Positions 1 through 7,983 of a stretch of 64,000 bases of DNA are shown one piece after another. Below the pieces are notes generated by a model. That model did not search any database, was not told the DNA's origin, and saw nothing but the letters and a program-made list of their open reading frames with translations. Origin of the DNA: an uncultured Bacteroidota bacterium. Its GTDB lineage: Bacteria; Bacteroidota; Bacteroidia; Chitinophagales; Chitinophagaceae. How positions within the stretch are numbered: the stretch's first letter is position 1; each line of letters starts with the position of its first letter. The DNA is taken from positions 1-64,000 of the forward strand of contig CAIJXT010000014.1 in assembly GCA_903824665.1 (NCBI GenBank). Reading direction: 5' to 3'. The translations under genes were made by a program, and so were the position numbers.

Positions 1-98
1 ATTACCGCAATTCTGCGCTTAAATACACTGTCGTATTTGTGGCCATTCTTTTGGGGACGGTTCCCCTTGCCTCGCTTTTTAAGTTGATTGTTTTCCAT
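1..98 (-). CDS. Partial transposase OrfA-like N-terminus (IS3-type), runs off left edge
   Basis: Reading the minus strand from the ATG at 98 gives 32 open codons to the window edge. The peptide is basic, beginning MENNQLKKRGKGNRPQ and later containing KYDSVFKRR. This resembles the start of IS3-family OrfA proteins, which are small helix-turn-helix DNA-binding proteins with a Y-x-x-x-FKxxV-type opening. The rest of the gene lies outside the window. A perfect hairpin (100-122) abuts the start codon and a plausible IS terminus lies at 140, so start, hairpin and end fit one element. The family call rests on a short peptide and is moderate. Confidence 0.5.
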   Translation of the reverse strand, partial: MENNQLKKRGKGNRPQKNGHKYDSVFKRRIAV

Positions 99-99
99 T

Positions 100-122
100 G
101 TTTACACGTTTTATGTGTAAAC
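100..122 (-). promoter_or_regulatory. Hairpin abutting the transposase start codon
   Basis: The 8-bp arms GTTTACAC (100-107) and GTGTAAAC (115-122) pair perfectly around a 7-nt loop. On the minus strand the hairpin ends one base before the ATG at 98. In IS elements such hairpins can hide the ribosome-binding region from read-through transcripts; that role is inferred here. Confidence 0.5.
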
Positions 123-179
123 TTTTTTCGGGACTAGACACAAAATTGCGCTGTTGCAGGGAAGCCGGACGAAGTGCTT

Positions 180-1199
180 TTACAGCCCTGCAAGCTTCGC
201 TTTTATGTAATCCAGCGATTGATTGGTCAAATTGGCTGTTACCGTCATGCCATCAACAGCTGGCAACCCAGTTTGCTCGAAATAATAAAATTTGTCTTCT
301 ATTTTTGACATTACAATAATGCTTATTGGCATACCTACCGGAACCCCGTGCCATACATCTGCCCCACCTAATTCAAAAGTATTTGTAGCTGGGACGTATC
401 TACAGGGAGTAGCGACGGCATTAACAGAAGGCAAAACGATGAAAACCCTCGTCCTGAGGTTTTTGTAAATTGTATCAGCAAGGACGATGTTTATCTGAGC
501 TCTGGGGCCTCTATCAGCAAGCACGTCGCAATTAATAAAATTAAAATTGGTACAAGAGTCGAAAATATTGTAGGATATAAAAGTAACAGTATCTAAAGTT
601 GTACCTGCAGCTGTGGTTCCTGGCAAACCACCACCAGTGAACCCCCAGGTTACAACAGAATCCTTGTTATTTGTATTTCCATAGAATAATTCCATAGGGA
701 GTGTCGAGGGAGCAGGTTGTTTAAAGGCTATGCCATACTTATTGGCATATACTTTCTGTCCATCTTTGGTAGCGTTGATATGCACCTGCCCCCCACTGCG
801 AAGCAGGTCTGTGCTGGTGGTTGTTGTCGCCATGTTCGAGATCATATCTCCCGGCTTGTACATTTCTATCATTTCAATGCACACTGTGCCGCTGGTGATG
901 GTTGCGCCGGCTGCGTTTTTAAAAGAATTGGGATAGAAAGTGAGCCGTGTGCCCTTGCTGAAGGTAACCACTTGCAGAATGCCTGCGGTTACACACTTTA
1001 CCTCGGGGGTATAGCGCAGGTCTTTGAACAATTGATTGAGCGAGGTTTGTGAGCCACCTGGGAAGGTGGCTGGCTGGCCGCCGGTGCTGATAGGACCGGT
1101 ATTGATATCTGTAGTACGATTATTGTTGGGTTTGCGGCAGCCTGCTATCAACAACAGGGCCATGCAGGCAACCATGAGAATTGCGTGGGTGGACTTCAT
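180..1199 (-). CDS. Tandem-duplicated surface lipoprotein, copy A
   Basis: This 339-residue protein has a signal peptide ending in the lipobox LIAGC (Cys21), so it is probably lipid-anchored and exported. Residues about 50-165 carry a domain with the pattern LTFYPNSF...SGTVCIEMIEMYKPGDMI...LLRSGGQVHINA. I recognise this style from N-terminal domains of Bacteroidota surface proteins, but no function is known to me. The C-terminal half contains FDSCTNFNFINCD and is divergent. It lies 34 bp downstream of a paralog (1234-2250) on the same strand. The N-terminal halves are nearly identical and the C-terminal halves are not, so this is a duplication with C-terminal diversification. Confidence 0.85.
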   Translation of the reverse strand: MKSTHAILMVACMALLLIAGCRKPNNNRTTDINTGPISTGGQPATFPGGSQTSLNQLFKDLRYTPEVKCVTAGILQVVTFSKGTRLTFYPNSFKNAAGATITSGTVCIEMIEMYKPGDMISNMATTTTSTDLLRSGGQVHINATKDGQKVYANKYGIAFKQPAPSTLPMELFYGNTNNKDSVVTWGFTGGGLPGTTAAGTTLDTVTFISYNIFDSCTNFNFINCDVLADRGPRAQINIVLADTIYKNLRTRVFIVLPSVNAVATPCRYVPATNTFELGGADVWHGVPVGMPISIIVMSKIEDKFYYFEQTGLPAVDGMTVTANLTNQSLDYIKAKLAGL

Positions 1200-1233
1200 C
1201 GATTTTTTCTTTGTTAGTTCTGATTGCGTTGAT

Positions 1234-2250
1234 TTATAATTCCGTCAACTTACCTTGGACATACGAAAGCGAATGGAGGCTCATGTCTGCATTTATGGTC
1301 ATATCCATCGTGACAGTTTGGTCTTTAAGCTCATAATAATAGTAGTCATCCGCTATTTTTGTCATAACAATTAAATGGAACATTATGCCAGTTGGTACAG
1401 CATAACTACCTCCTAATTCGAAGGTATTTGTTGAACTGTAGTACATCCCAGCTTGAGTTGCAGAATTTATAGATGGGAAAACAAAATATACCCGTGATGT
1501 AGTTCCGTTGTGGTGTGCATTTGGCATAATTATTTTAATGGTTGTTTTTGGAGCTGGGTCGTAATAAAATCGATCACAATTGATCCAGCTAAAATCAGTA
1601 CAAGAGTCAAACACATATTGGTGATAGGCTGTTGATGTGTCGACCATTGTTCCTGTCGCTGTAACGCCTGACCCTGTTGTGTCGCCGAGGGTCCAGGTAA
1701 CCACGGAATCCTTATTGTCTGTATTGCCATAATACAAATACATTGACTCGGTGGAAGCCGTCGGTTGCTTGAAGGTAATACCATATTTATTCACATACAC
1801 TTTCTGCCCATCCATGGTAGCATTAATATGCACCTGCCCTCCACTGCGCAGCAGACCACCATTGGTTGCGGTGGTAGTAGCTCCATTAGCTATCATATCC
1901 CCCGGCTTGTACATTTCTATCATCTCTATGCAGACAGTACCGCTGGTGATGGTAGTGCCGGCTGCGTTTTTGAATGAATTGGGATAGAAAGTGAGGCTGG
2001 TGCCCTTGCTGAAGGTTACCACCTGCAGTATACCTGCGGTCACGCACTTAACCTCGGGTGTATAGCGCAGTTCTTTGAACAACTGATTGAGGGAAGGTTG
2101 GGTGCCACCGGGAAAGGTGGGTGGCTGGCCGCCGGTGCTGATAGGACCGGTATTGATATCCGTAGTACGGCTATTGTTGGGTTTGCGGCAGCCTGCAATA
2201 ACCGCTATTGCTATGCAAAATATTAAAGTGATATGGAGGGTACGTTTCAT
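1234..2250 (-). CDS. Tandem-duplicated surface lipoprotein, copy B
   Basis: This 338-residue paralog of the 180-1199 gene starts at ATG 2250 and has the lipobox VIAGC followed by RKPNN. The segment from TTDINTGPISTGGQP through LLRSGGQVHINAT matches copy A almost residue for residue. After about residue 170 similarity drops to scattered motifs (FDSCT..., NTFELGG, KIxDxYYYxE). It is the upstream gene of the pair, so both are probably co-transcribed. The conserved half may be an anchoring or assembly module and the variable half a binding module; that split is inference. No named family is recognised. Confidence 0.85.
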   Translation of the reverse strand: MKRTLHITLIFCIAIAVIAGCRKPNNSRTTDINTGPISTGGQPPTFPGGTQPSLNQLFKELRYTPEVKCVTAGILQVVTFSKGTSLTFYPNSFKNAAGTTITSGTVCIEMIEMYKPGDMIANGATTTATNGGLLRSGGQVHINATMDGQKVYVNKYGITFKQPTASTESMYLYYGNTDNKDSVVTWTLGDTTGSGVTATGTMVDTSTAYHQYVFDSCTDFSWINCDRFYYDPAPKTTIKIIMPNAHHNGTTSRVYFVFPSINSATQAGMYYSSTNTFELGGSYAVPTGIMFHLIVMTKIADDYYYYELKDQTVTMDMTINADMSLHSLSYVQGKLTEL

Positions 2251-2400
2251 AAGTTGTTATTATTAATTATTTCTTAAACAAGTAGACGGTTTTTTACGGC
2301 AATGCGTTAGGTGGATCGGGGATATTTTTTTGGATGCTGCGTCGCTCCGTTGGCTGCGCACATACTCAAATTAGGAGAAATGTGGCAGGGGTTGCGTTTT

Positions 2401-2575
2401 TTGCGCACTTTGGAAAAATATTTTAAAGAATGTTAAATAATTGATTATCAATGAAATAGGTTCTTAAAATTGCGCACTTTTTGCGCACTTTTTTCATGCA
2501 GAAAAATGGCATGTGAGCAATGGCCGGTATTGCGCTAGGGTACCAGATAGGCCACAAAAATTGAGCCAGAAAGCA
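2401..2575 (+). repeat. Dispersed site cassette, copy 1 (three TTGCGCACTT sites plus palindrome)
   Basis: TTGCGCACTT occurs at 2401-2410, 2470-2479 and 2481-2490, all in the same orientation. The near-perfect palindrome TTGATTATCAA sits at 2441-2451. Spacers are 30, 18 and 1 nt. Further right come CATGCAGAAAAATGGCATG (2495-2513) and a block around 2552-2575 with CCACAAAAA, GAGCCA and GCA. The same order, with the same 30/18/1 spacings, recurs in opposite orientation at 40419-40584, where the spacer sequences differ. It is non-coding. A recombinase attachment site or transposon end is the leading inference. Confidence 0.75.
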
Positions 2576-2711
2576 GGATAAGTGGAAATTTTTTTGTGGT
2601 CATTAACCAGGACGGCAGCTCGTAGGCAGTTTGTGCGAGTGAATATCCGAAGTGCACTATGCACATCAACTAATCTTATACCGCGATAATAGTATTCATA
2701 TGCCTTTATAC

Positions 2712-2719
2712 TACATTTG
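2712..2719 (+). promoter_or_regulatory. -7 promoter box for the MBL/rhodanese gene
   Basis: TACATTTG matches the Bacteroidota TAnnTTTG consensus and lies 54 bp before ATG 2774. Confidence 0.5.
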
Positions 2720-2773
2720 CAGCAGTACCCACCCAGTCAGGTGGCTTTCTTTTTTTTGTAAAAAACTAACAAT

Positions 2774-4177
2774 ATGGATATTCAACAATTGTATACCAAC
2801 TGCCTGAGCGAGGCAGCCTACTTTATAGCCAGCGATGGTGAGGCAGCAGTGATAGACCCACTTCGCGATGTGGACACCTATATTCAAATGGCGGCTGAGA
2901 AGAATGTAAAAATCAAGTACATTTTTGAAACGCACTTTCATGCCGACTTTGTAAGCGGTCACATAGAGCTGTCGAAGAAGACGGGTGCGCCAATCGTATA
3001 CGGCCCGGATACGAATGCGAAATTTAAAGTGCACATTGCAAAAGATGGTGAGGACTTTATGGTGGGCAAGCTGAAGATAAAGGCCATACACACACCCGGC
3101 CACACGCTGGAGAGTACCTGCTACCTGCTGCACAACGAGGCAGGAGCGCCACACTGCATATTTACAGGTGATACACTGTTTGTAGGTGACGTGGGCCGCC
3201 CCGACCTGTTTAGCGGCAACCTGAGCAAGGAAGACCTGGCGGCGATGATGTATGACACACTGCAGACGAAAATAAAGACACTGGACGACAACATTATCGT
3301 ATATCCGGCACATGGACCGGGATCGTCGTGCGGGAAAAGCCTGGGACCAGAGACCTACAGCACCATAGGCGCACAGCGCGCGAGCAACTATGCCATGCAG
3401 GACATGACCAAGCCAGAGTTTATAAAGGCGCTGACAACAGGACTGTCTACACCTCCGGTGTATTTCCCGATCAATGCCCGCATAAACCAGCAGGGGTATG
3501 AGAGCATGGATGCGGTGATGGAAAAAGGCATGCAACCACTCTCTGTAAGTGACTTTAAAGATAAGGTGAAGGAAGGTGCATGGATACTGGATACCCGGGC
3601 ATCGACAGTGTTTACAGAAGGTTTTGTACCTGAAGCGATCAGCATAGGGCTTGACGGCAGGTTTGCCGAGTGGGCAGGGACCATGCTGCCCTACGACCAG
3701 CCACTGGTGCTGGTGACGGAGCCGGGTAAGGAAAAGGAAAGTGTAACCAGGCTTGCACGTGTGGGTATAGACAATGTGCAGGGGTACCTGGAAGGCAGCT
3801 TTGCCGCATGGCAGGCAGCGGGCGAGCCTATAGACCTGATCATAGATATTGAAGCAGATGAGTTTGCAATGGATCTGCCACATGACCCGCTGCTGGATGT
3901 GATAGATGTGCGCAAGCCTGCAGAATTTGATGCGGCGCATGTAAAAGGCGCACGCAACTTTCCGCTGGACACATTGACGGATCCGCTGAATGTGGCCATA
4001 ATAGAAGACGACCACAATTTGTATGTGCACTGCGCAGGCGGCTACCGGTCTGTGATAGCGGCATCGCTGCTGAAGCGCCATGGCTACCATAACCTTAGAA
4101 ATGTGGTAGGCGGATTTGGGAAAATAAAGAATGAAAAACGCATACCCATAGTGCAGGGCGATAGCGTGAAAATTTAG
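2774..4177 (+). CDS. MBL-fold hydrolase with two rhodanese domains (ETHE1-like persulfide metabolism)
   Basis: This 467-residue cytoplasmic protein has an N-terminal metallo-beta-lactamase domain (about 1-230). Its metal motif HFHADFVSGH supplies H54, H56, D58 and H63. HTPGHT, GDTLFVGDVGRPDL and the later PAHGPGSSCG are typical of the ETHE1/persulfide dioxygenase branch. Two rhodanese-like domains follow. The first (about 260-365) has no active-site cysteine. The second (about 370-465) has the loop HCAGGYRS with C420. The family oxidises glutathione persulfide or shuttles sulfane sulfur, so a role in sulfide handling is likely. The promoter box at 2712 suggests monocistronic transcription, ending at the terminator at 4263. 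Confidence 0.9.
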   Translation: MDIQQLYTNCLSEAAYFIASDGEAAVIDPLRDVDTYIQMAAEKNVKIKYIFETHFHADFVSGHIELSKKTGAPIVYGPDTNAKFKVHIAKDGEDFMVGKLKIKAIHTPGHTLESTCYLLHNEAGAPHCIFTGDTLFVGDVGRPDLFSGNLSKEDLAAMMYDTLQTKIKTLDDNIIVYPAHGPGSSCGKSLGPETYSTIGAQRASNYAMQDMTKPEFIKALTTGLSTPPVYFPINARINQQGYESMDAVMEKGMQPLSVSDFKDKVKEGAWILDTRASTVFTEGFVPEAISIGLDGRFAEWAGTMLPYDQPLVLVTEPGKEKESVTRLARVGIDNVQGYLEGSFAAWQAAGEPIDLIIDIEADEFAMDLPHDPLLDVIDVRKPAEFDAAHVKGARNFPLDTLTDPLNVAIIEDDHNLYVHCAGGYRSVIAASLLKRHGYHNLRNVVGGFGKIKNEKRIPIVQGDSVKI

Positions 4178-4260
4178 CGGAAATTGAGAGCGGGAAAGGG
4201 AGCGAAATTGGGAGCGGGAAAGAGAGCGAAATTGAGAACGGGAAAGTGAGCGGGAGCGAT
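4176..4260 (+). repeat. Short tandem repeat of 24-25 bp, about 3.5 units
   Basis: Units start at 4176, 4201 and 4225 with the pattern AGCG(G)AAATTGrGArCGGGAAAG, plus a partial unit AGCGGGAGCGA at 4249. The array begins at the TAG stop of the MBL gene and ends just before the terminator, so it is transcribed but not translated. Unit-number change by slippage is possible. Confidence 0.75.
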
Positions 4261-4262
4261 GG

Positions 4263-4314
4263 AAAAGATAACGGGTGTGCAGCGCAATAGCGATGCCACC
4301 CGTTATCTTTTTTT
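4263..4314. terminator. Rho-independent terminator, bidirectional
   Basis: AAAAGATAACGGGTG (4263-4277) pairs with CACCCGTTATCTTTT (4297-4311) around a 19-nt loop, followed by T residues. A run of A before the stem makes it usable on the minus strand too. It lies between the convergent MBL and FUSC genes. Confidence 0.85.
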
Positions 4315-4340
4315 GTGGAATAGTGAGCTGGGATACCGGC

Positions 4341-6515
4341 TTACTGCTTTGCTGTTTTGTCGGGCTGCAGTTCCAGATCGGCCTGCATGGCTTTGAGCTC
4401 GACGATCATTTTTTCGAGCGACATCATTTGTGTGTCGTTGAGTACAAACAAGGTGTTGGAGGTATGGGTTGCAGCTATGGGCTGCGAAGGGGCGATGCCC
4501 GGATAAAGGCTATGTATGCGGTTGAGCACAATTCCGAATAGGGCGTGACATTCGGCAATCTTCTGCTGCTGTGCAGGCAGCGGTGCAATGGTGTCGTTTG
4601 CCTTTTTCTCGTCGTGCTCCATGTGCATATTGTTCAGGTTGCGGGTCACCCGAACGTTGCAGGTAATGAGATCGTACCATGCTTCAGACTTATGTGTGCC
4701 GGGCTCCTGCATATACCGGTTGAAGGAGTCGAAAGCATTGGAGTTGCCCGACTCTGCGAGGCGTTTCATGCGTGTCCAGTTGGTATGGCCATCGGGCGCA
4801 AAGAAGGTTTTGATAAAGTAGTCGAAATTGGCCTGGACAGCTTTGGCCATGTAGCCCGGAAGCAGGTTTTTGTCCCAGGTAGGCAGCAGCAGCCAGCCGG
4901 CGGCTACAGCCAGCAGCGAGCCGCCTACGGTAGAGATCACCCGCATCACCATCAGCATATTGCTGTAAGTGGCCTCTATATTGAACAGCAGCACCAGGTT
5001 GAGCGTGATGAAGAATGCGGAGATGGCGTAGTTGCGTTTGACATAGTATACCATGAGCACAAACGTGAAGAACAGGATCACCTCCTGCAGGTGCATGCCC
5101 TGCGGCAGGTGTAGCAGGGCACTACCCGCGATAACACCGAGGAGTGTACCGGCCATGCGGTCGCGGGCTTTCTTGAACGTAGCGCCAAAGTAGGGCTGTA
5201 TAACGATCATGAGGCTGAAAGGCATCCAGTAGCCGTGGTCGATATTGTACCATTTGTAGATAAACAGTGCGGCAGTAGCTGCTATGGCCGAGCGCAGGGC
5301 ATAGCGGAATGTGAACGTGTTGATATTGAACAATACCTGCAGGTTTCGCCAGAGGTATCTGGGTGTGTAGATAAACGAGGTCTTGATAAGAGAATAGGAT
5401 CTGAAAACGGGTTTGTCGCCGTCCAGCTGCTCTACACGCAGAATGGCGTTCTCGAGCAGGTTGATGGTACGCCCGGTGAGTTGCAGTATTCGCGTGATGG
5501 CCTGTGCTTCCCGGGTATCATTGGGCAACTGCCAGGTACGGATAAGGGCTGTGAGTCTGCGCAGGCGGCTGATCTGAGATACAGTAAGCAGCTTTTCCTC
5601 CGGATTCATGGTGATAACGTAAGCCGACATGCGGCCGGCGGCCTCGCGCAGCGCACCAAACAATGCAGCAGCCTTGATGCGGAGGGCCTGATCGAGTTTG
5701 TGAACGGCGATATGCTCCATCTCATCGCCCATAGCAATGACATTAACGGCTACCAGTCCTGCGGTTTTGCGCAGCATGATGAGCTGGTATTTTTTGTTAT
5801 CGCGCCGGCTGGCGTGGTGTGCTGTCTGGCTGTAGAACTCGAATGAGCTGTCGAGGGCGGCACGCACCTCGCCTTCTTTTTTATACACGTCGGCCAGCCT
5901 GCCGGTGTAGCCTGCCCGGGTATCGCTTTTTGATACCGCATCGGCAAGGCTGGCTATGGACCGCCAGATGATGGCTATGTGCCGGCGGAAGGGTTCCTGC
6001 TCTGGCAGAAAGGCTGAAGCGACGAGACCTACAAGGAGCGGCCAGACAGCACCGATGACGATAAGTACGGCACGGTGCTGCATCTCTGCCGGTGACGCAG
6101 CCGGGAACGCATTGCAGACAATGAACAACATATAGAAACAAATGGCGAGCCCGCTGGCGCGGTCGCCTATGTTCTTGAGCAGGGTAGAAATAAATGCCAC
6201 ACCAAACATGCAAATGCAGCCCAGCAGCAGATTGTTGCCAGTGACGGAGCCCAGTATAGCTGCCACGATGGCCAGCATGGCAGCTGCAAAGAGCGCACGC
6301 AGGCGCCAGGTGAAGGACCCCTTCAGCTCCACCCACGAAACCGATTCGGCGGTAAGTGTGATCCATACCGCCTCGGTGATACGACCCGTTGCAAGACCCC
6401 ACAAAACAGGAACAGTGCCCGCCAGTGCCATGCGGAAGCCCCAGCTGAGCATAGGCTCGTAGCTTTCGTTGCGAAGTAGCCTGTTAAGGCTCTTGTATGG
6501 TGTGCGTAATGGCAA
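4341..6515 (-). CDS. FUSC family inner-membrane transporter (YccS-like)
   Basis: This protein of about 724 residues has two hydrophobic blocks separated by a cytoplasmic helical region. The first begins near MLSWGFRMALAGTVPVLWG and the second near FRYALRSAIAATAALFIYKWY...MPFSLMIVIQPYFGATF. This duplicated six-helix architecture and the motif with R-x-x-GTLLG (DRMAGTLLGVIAG) are typical of fusaric-acid-resistance/aromatic-acid-exporter proteins of the YccS type. The substrate is unknown. The frame is open to a TTG at 6551, but a -7 box (6532-6539) lies inside that extension. I therefore place the start at TTG 6515 or ATG 6452. It is convergent with the MBL gene and shares its terminator. Confidence 0.85.
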   Translation of the reverse strand: MPLRTPYKSLNRLLRNESYEPMLSWGFRMALAGTVPVLWGLATGRITEAVWITLTAESVSWVELKGSFTWRLRALFAAAMLAIVAAILGSVTGNNLLLGCICMFGVAFISTLLKNIGDRASGLAICFYMLFIVCNAFPAASPAEMQHRAVLIVIGAVWPLLVGLVASAFLPEQEPFRRHIAIIWRSIASLADAVSKSDTRAGYTGRLADVYKKEGEVRAALDSSFEFYSQTAHHASRRDNKKYQLIMLRKTAGLVAVNVIAMGDEMEHIAVHKLDQALRIKAAALFGALREAAGRMSAYVITMNPEEKLLTVSQISRLRRLTALIRTWQLPNDTREAQAITRILQLTGRTINLLENAILRVEQLDGDKPVFRSYSLIKTSFIYTPRYLWRNLQVLFNINTFTFRYALRSAIAATAALFIYKWYNIDHGYWMPFSLMIVIQPYFGATFKKARDRMAGTLLGVIAGSALLHLPQGMHLQEVILFFTFVLMVYYVKRNYAISAFFITLNLVLLFNIEATYSNMLMVMRVISTVGGSLLAVAAGWLLLPTWDKNLLPGYMAKAVQANFDYFIKTFFAPDGHTNWTRMKRLAESGNSNAFDSFNRYMQEPGTHKSEAWYDLITCNVRVTRNLNNMHMEHDEKKANDTIAPLPAQQQKIAECHALFGIVLNRIHSLYPGIAPSQPIAATHTSNTLFVLNDTQMMSLEKMIVELKAMQADLELQPDKTAKQ

Positions 6516-6531
6516 ATGCGGCAATTGATGG

Positions 6532-6539
6532 CAAAGGTA
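6532..6539 (-). promoter_or_regulatory. Putative -7 box upstream of the FUSC gene
   Basis: On the minus strand the sequence reads TACCTTTG. If used, transcription starts near 6525 and excludes the longer N-terminal reading. Confidence 0.35.
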
Positions 6540-6761
6540 CATAAGCGGCAAACGCTGCCGTATAAATAAAGTGTCAAATTTGCCGGTGCATCACCAACAG
6601 GAGAAACACAAAATGCACTTTGAAAATAGAGGTGAGGGTGAAATGAAGATGTATTTTGCGTGCGATTTCCGCAAATCATGAGCCAATGCGGCCGTTGGTA
6701 ATCCCGGTAGTGATCTTTGCTTATTATGAAGTAGAATGACCGAAAAAATCTGACTTAAATA

Positions 6762-7904
6762 CTAACGGTGTTCTGCAAAAACATCCATTATTTCGAAAGG
6801 CAACTTGTTCCAGATGAGGCCTTTGGGGAAGAGTGCATTACAGAGTATAACGATTCCAAAATCGTTGGCCGGAGAAATGATCAAAGCGGCGCAGAAACCA
6901 GGGTCATTACCGTCGTGAAAAACATATTTGCCATACTTTTTCGACTCTGCTATCCACCAGCCAATGCCGATGGAGGTTGTGTACCCGGCGATTTTCTCTT
7001 TTGTGGTCCACATATCCTGCAGCGTTGTTCTGCTGACTACCTGCTTGTCTGGTAATGTGCCATTGTAGATGGCCAGGTTATGCAACATCCATTGACACAT
7101 ATCTGCTGTGCAAGAATTCAGATTGCCACAGGGCTTGTCTTGTGGTATGTCAGGGTAGTACCGGGATGGCCGTACAAATCCCGTAAGCCACTGTTTTTTA
7201 TGAGGTGTACTTCGTCTGTTTTCGGGAATGTGCGTGTAAAAAAAGCTGCTGCTATCCAGCCCGGCAGGCCTCAGCACATGCGCGTCGATGTAGCTGCTAT
7301 AGGGCATGTTGGTTACCCTTTCTATAACGAGTCCCAGTATATCGTATCCGGTGTTGCTGTATGTTTTTTCGCTAAGCGGTACTCCCGGTGGGTAGCTCAA
7401 TTTTTTATGCCGCAGTTTGTGGGCAAACTCAGTAAGGGCTGTACTGTCATTTTTTGGCCTGATGTAGTGTTTCCGGTAGACGTTCGGTAACCCGGATGTA
7501 TGGGTGAGTATCTGCCGGATGGTGATGTCGCGGTAACGTTTATCCTTCATACTGAAATCGGGAAGGTAGGTGGTGAGTTTTTCGTTGAGGTCAATTTTCC
7601 CCTGCTCTGCCAGTTGCATAATTGCAGTAGCTGTAAACAATTTGGATATCGAACAGGTAAGGAAGTTGGTGAAGCTGTCTATTGGTTCGTGTGCATTGAT
7701 TCTTTTGGTGCCATAGCCTTTGGTGTACAGTATGCTGCCACCACGTACAATGCCGATTGCTACTCCCGGAATATTGTTGGCAGTCAACAGGCGTTCTGCA
7801 ATGGTGTCAATCTTCGCCTGCTGATCTTTTGTCAGTTCTTGAGCTGCAGCGGGTTTGCCGCAAAGCAGCAAGCACGCAATGACTATCAGTATATTTATCT
7901 TCAT
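6762..7904 (-). CDS. Secreted serine hydrolase of the class C beta-lactamase/PBP4* fold
   Basis: This 380-residue protein has a signal peptide ending PAAAQ (about residue 22). The catalytic SxxK is in CSISKLFTATA. The second motif is Y-S-N in YSNTGYDILG. The third is HDG in FHDGNDPGF. These match the penicillin-binding-protein/EstB/ClbP-like family, which acts on peptidoglycan peptides or esters. A true resistance enzyme is not indicated by any specific motif. It is a single gene on the minus strand, separated from maf by about 80 bp. Function within the superfamily cannot be set from sequence. Confidence 0.85.
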   Translation of the reverse strand: MKINILIVIACLLLCGKPAAAQELTKDQQAKIDTIAERLLTANNIPGVAIGIVRGGSILYTKGYGTKRINAHEPIDSFTNFLTCSISKLFTATAIMQLAEQGKIDLNEKLTTYLPDFSMKDKRYRDITIRQILTHTSGLPNVYRKHYIRPKNDSTALTEFAHKLRHKKLSYPPGVPLSEKTYSNTGYDILGLVIERVTNMPYSSYIDAHVLRPAGLDSSSFFYTHIPENRRSTPHKKQWLTGFVRPSRYYPDIPQDKPCGNLNSCTADMCQWMLHNLAIYNGTLPDKQVVSRTTLQDMWTTKEKIAGYTTSIGIGWWIAESKKYGKYVFHDGNDPGFCAALIISPANDFGIVILCNALFPKGLIWNKLPFEIMDVFAEHR

Positions 7905-7983
7905 TGTTGTCCCATCAGATTGTCAGGTGAACTGAATAATGTCGCCTACAGGTGGCTCTGATTGCTACATTCGGCCTACCGGA

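Larger units (their letters stand above)
1..140 (-). mobile_element. Terminal part of an insertion sequence (IS3-like), cut by window edge
   Basis: On the minus strand the block from 140 starts TGTCTAGTCCCGAAAAAAG, continues into the hairpin at 100-122 and then into the OrfA-like frame. A TG... terminus a few tens of bases before OrfA is usual for IS3-type elements. The insertion sits 40 bp beyond the stop codon of the neighbouring lipoprotein gene. The exact end, the matching inverted repeat and the target duplication cannot be confirmed without the other end. Confidence 0.4.
2251..2773. other. Intergenic stretch of 523 bp between divergent genes
   Basis: No coding frame is convincing here. 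It separates the lipoprotein pair (leftward) from the metallo-hydrolase (rightward). It holds dispersed cassette copy 1 (2401-2575) and a -7 promoter box at 2712. The part 2576-2700 shows nothing I can assign. Confidence 0.7.

Noticed and set aside
2711-4090. 459-residue minus-strand open frame opposite the MBL/rhodanese gene
   Set aside because: The peptide is rich in His, Cys, Arg and Tyr with no domain, and lies exactly antisense to a clear enzyme gene. It is a codon-bias shadow.
6762-7904. Antibiotic-resistance class C beta-lactamase
   Set aside because: SxxK and YSN are shared by many PBP-like esterases. No feature specific to AmpC is visible, so only the fold is claimed.
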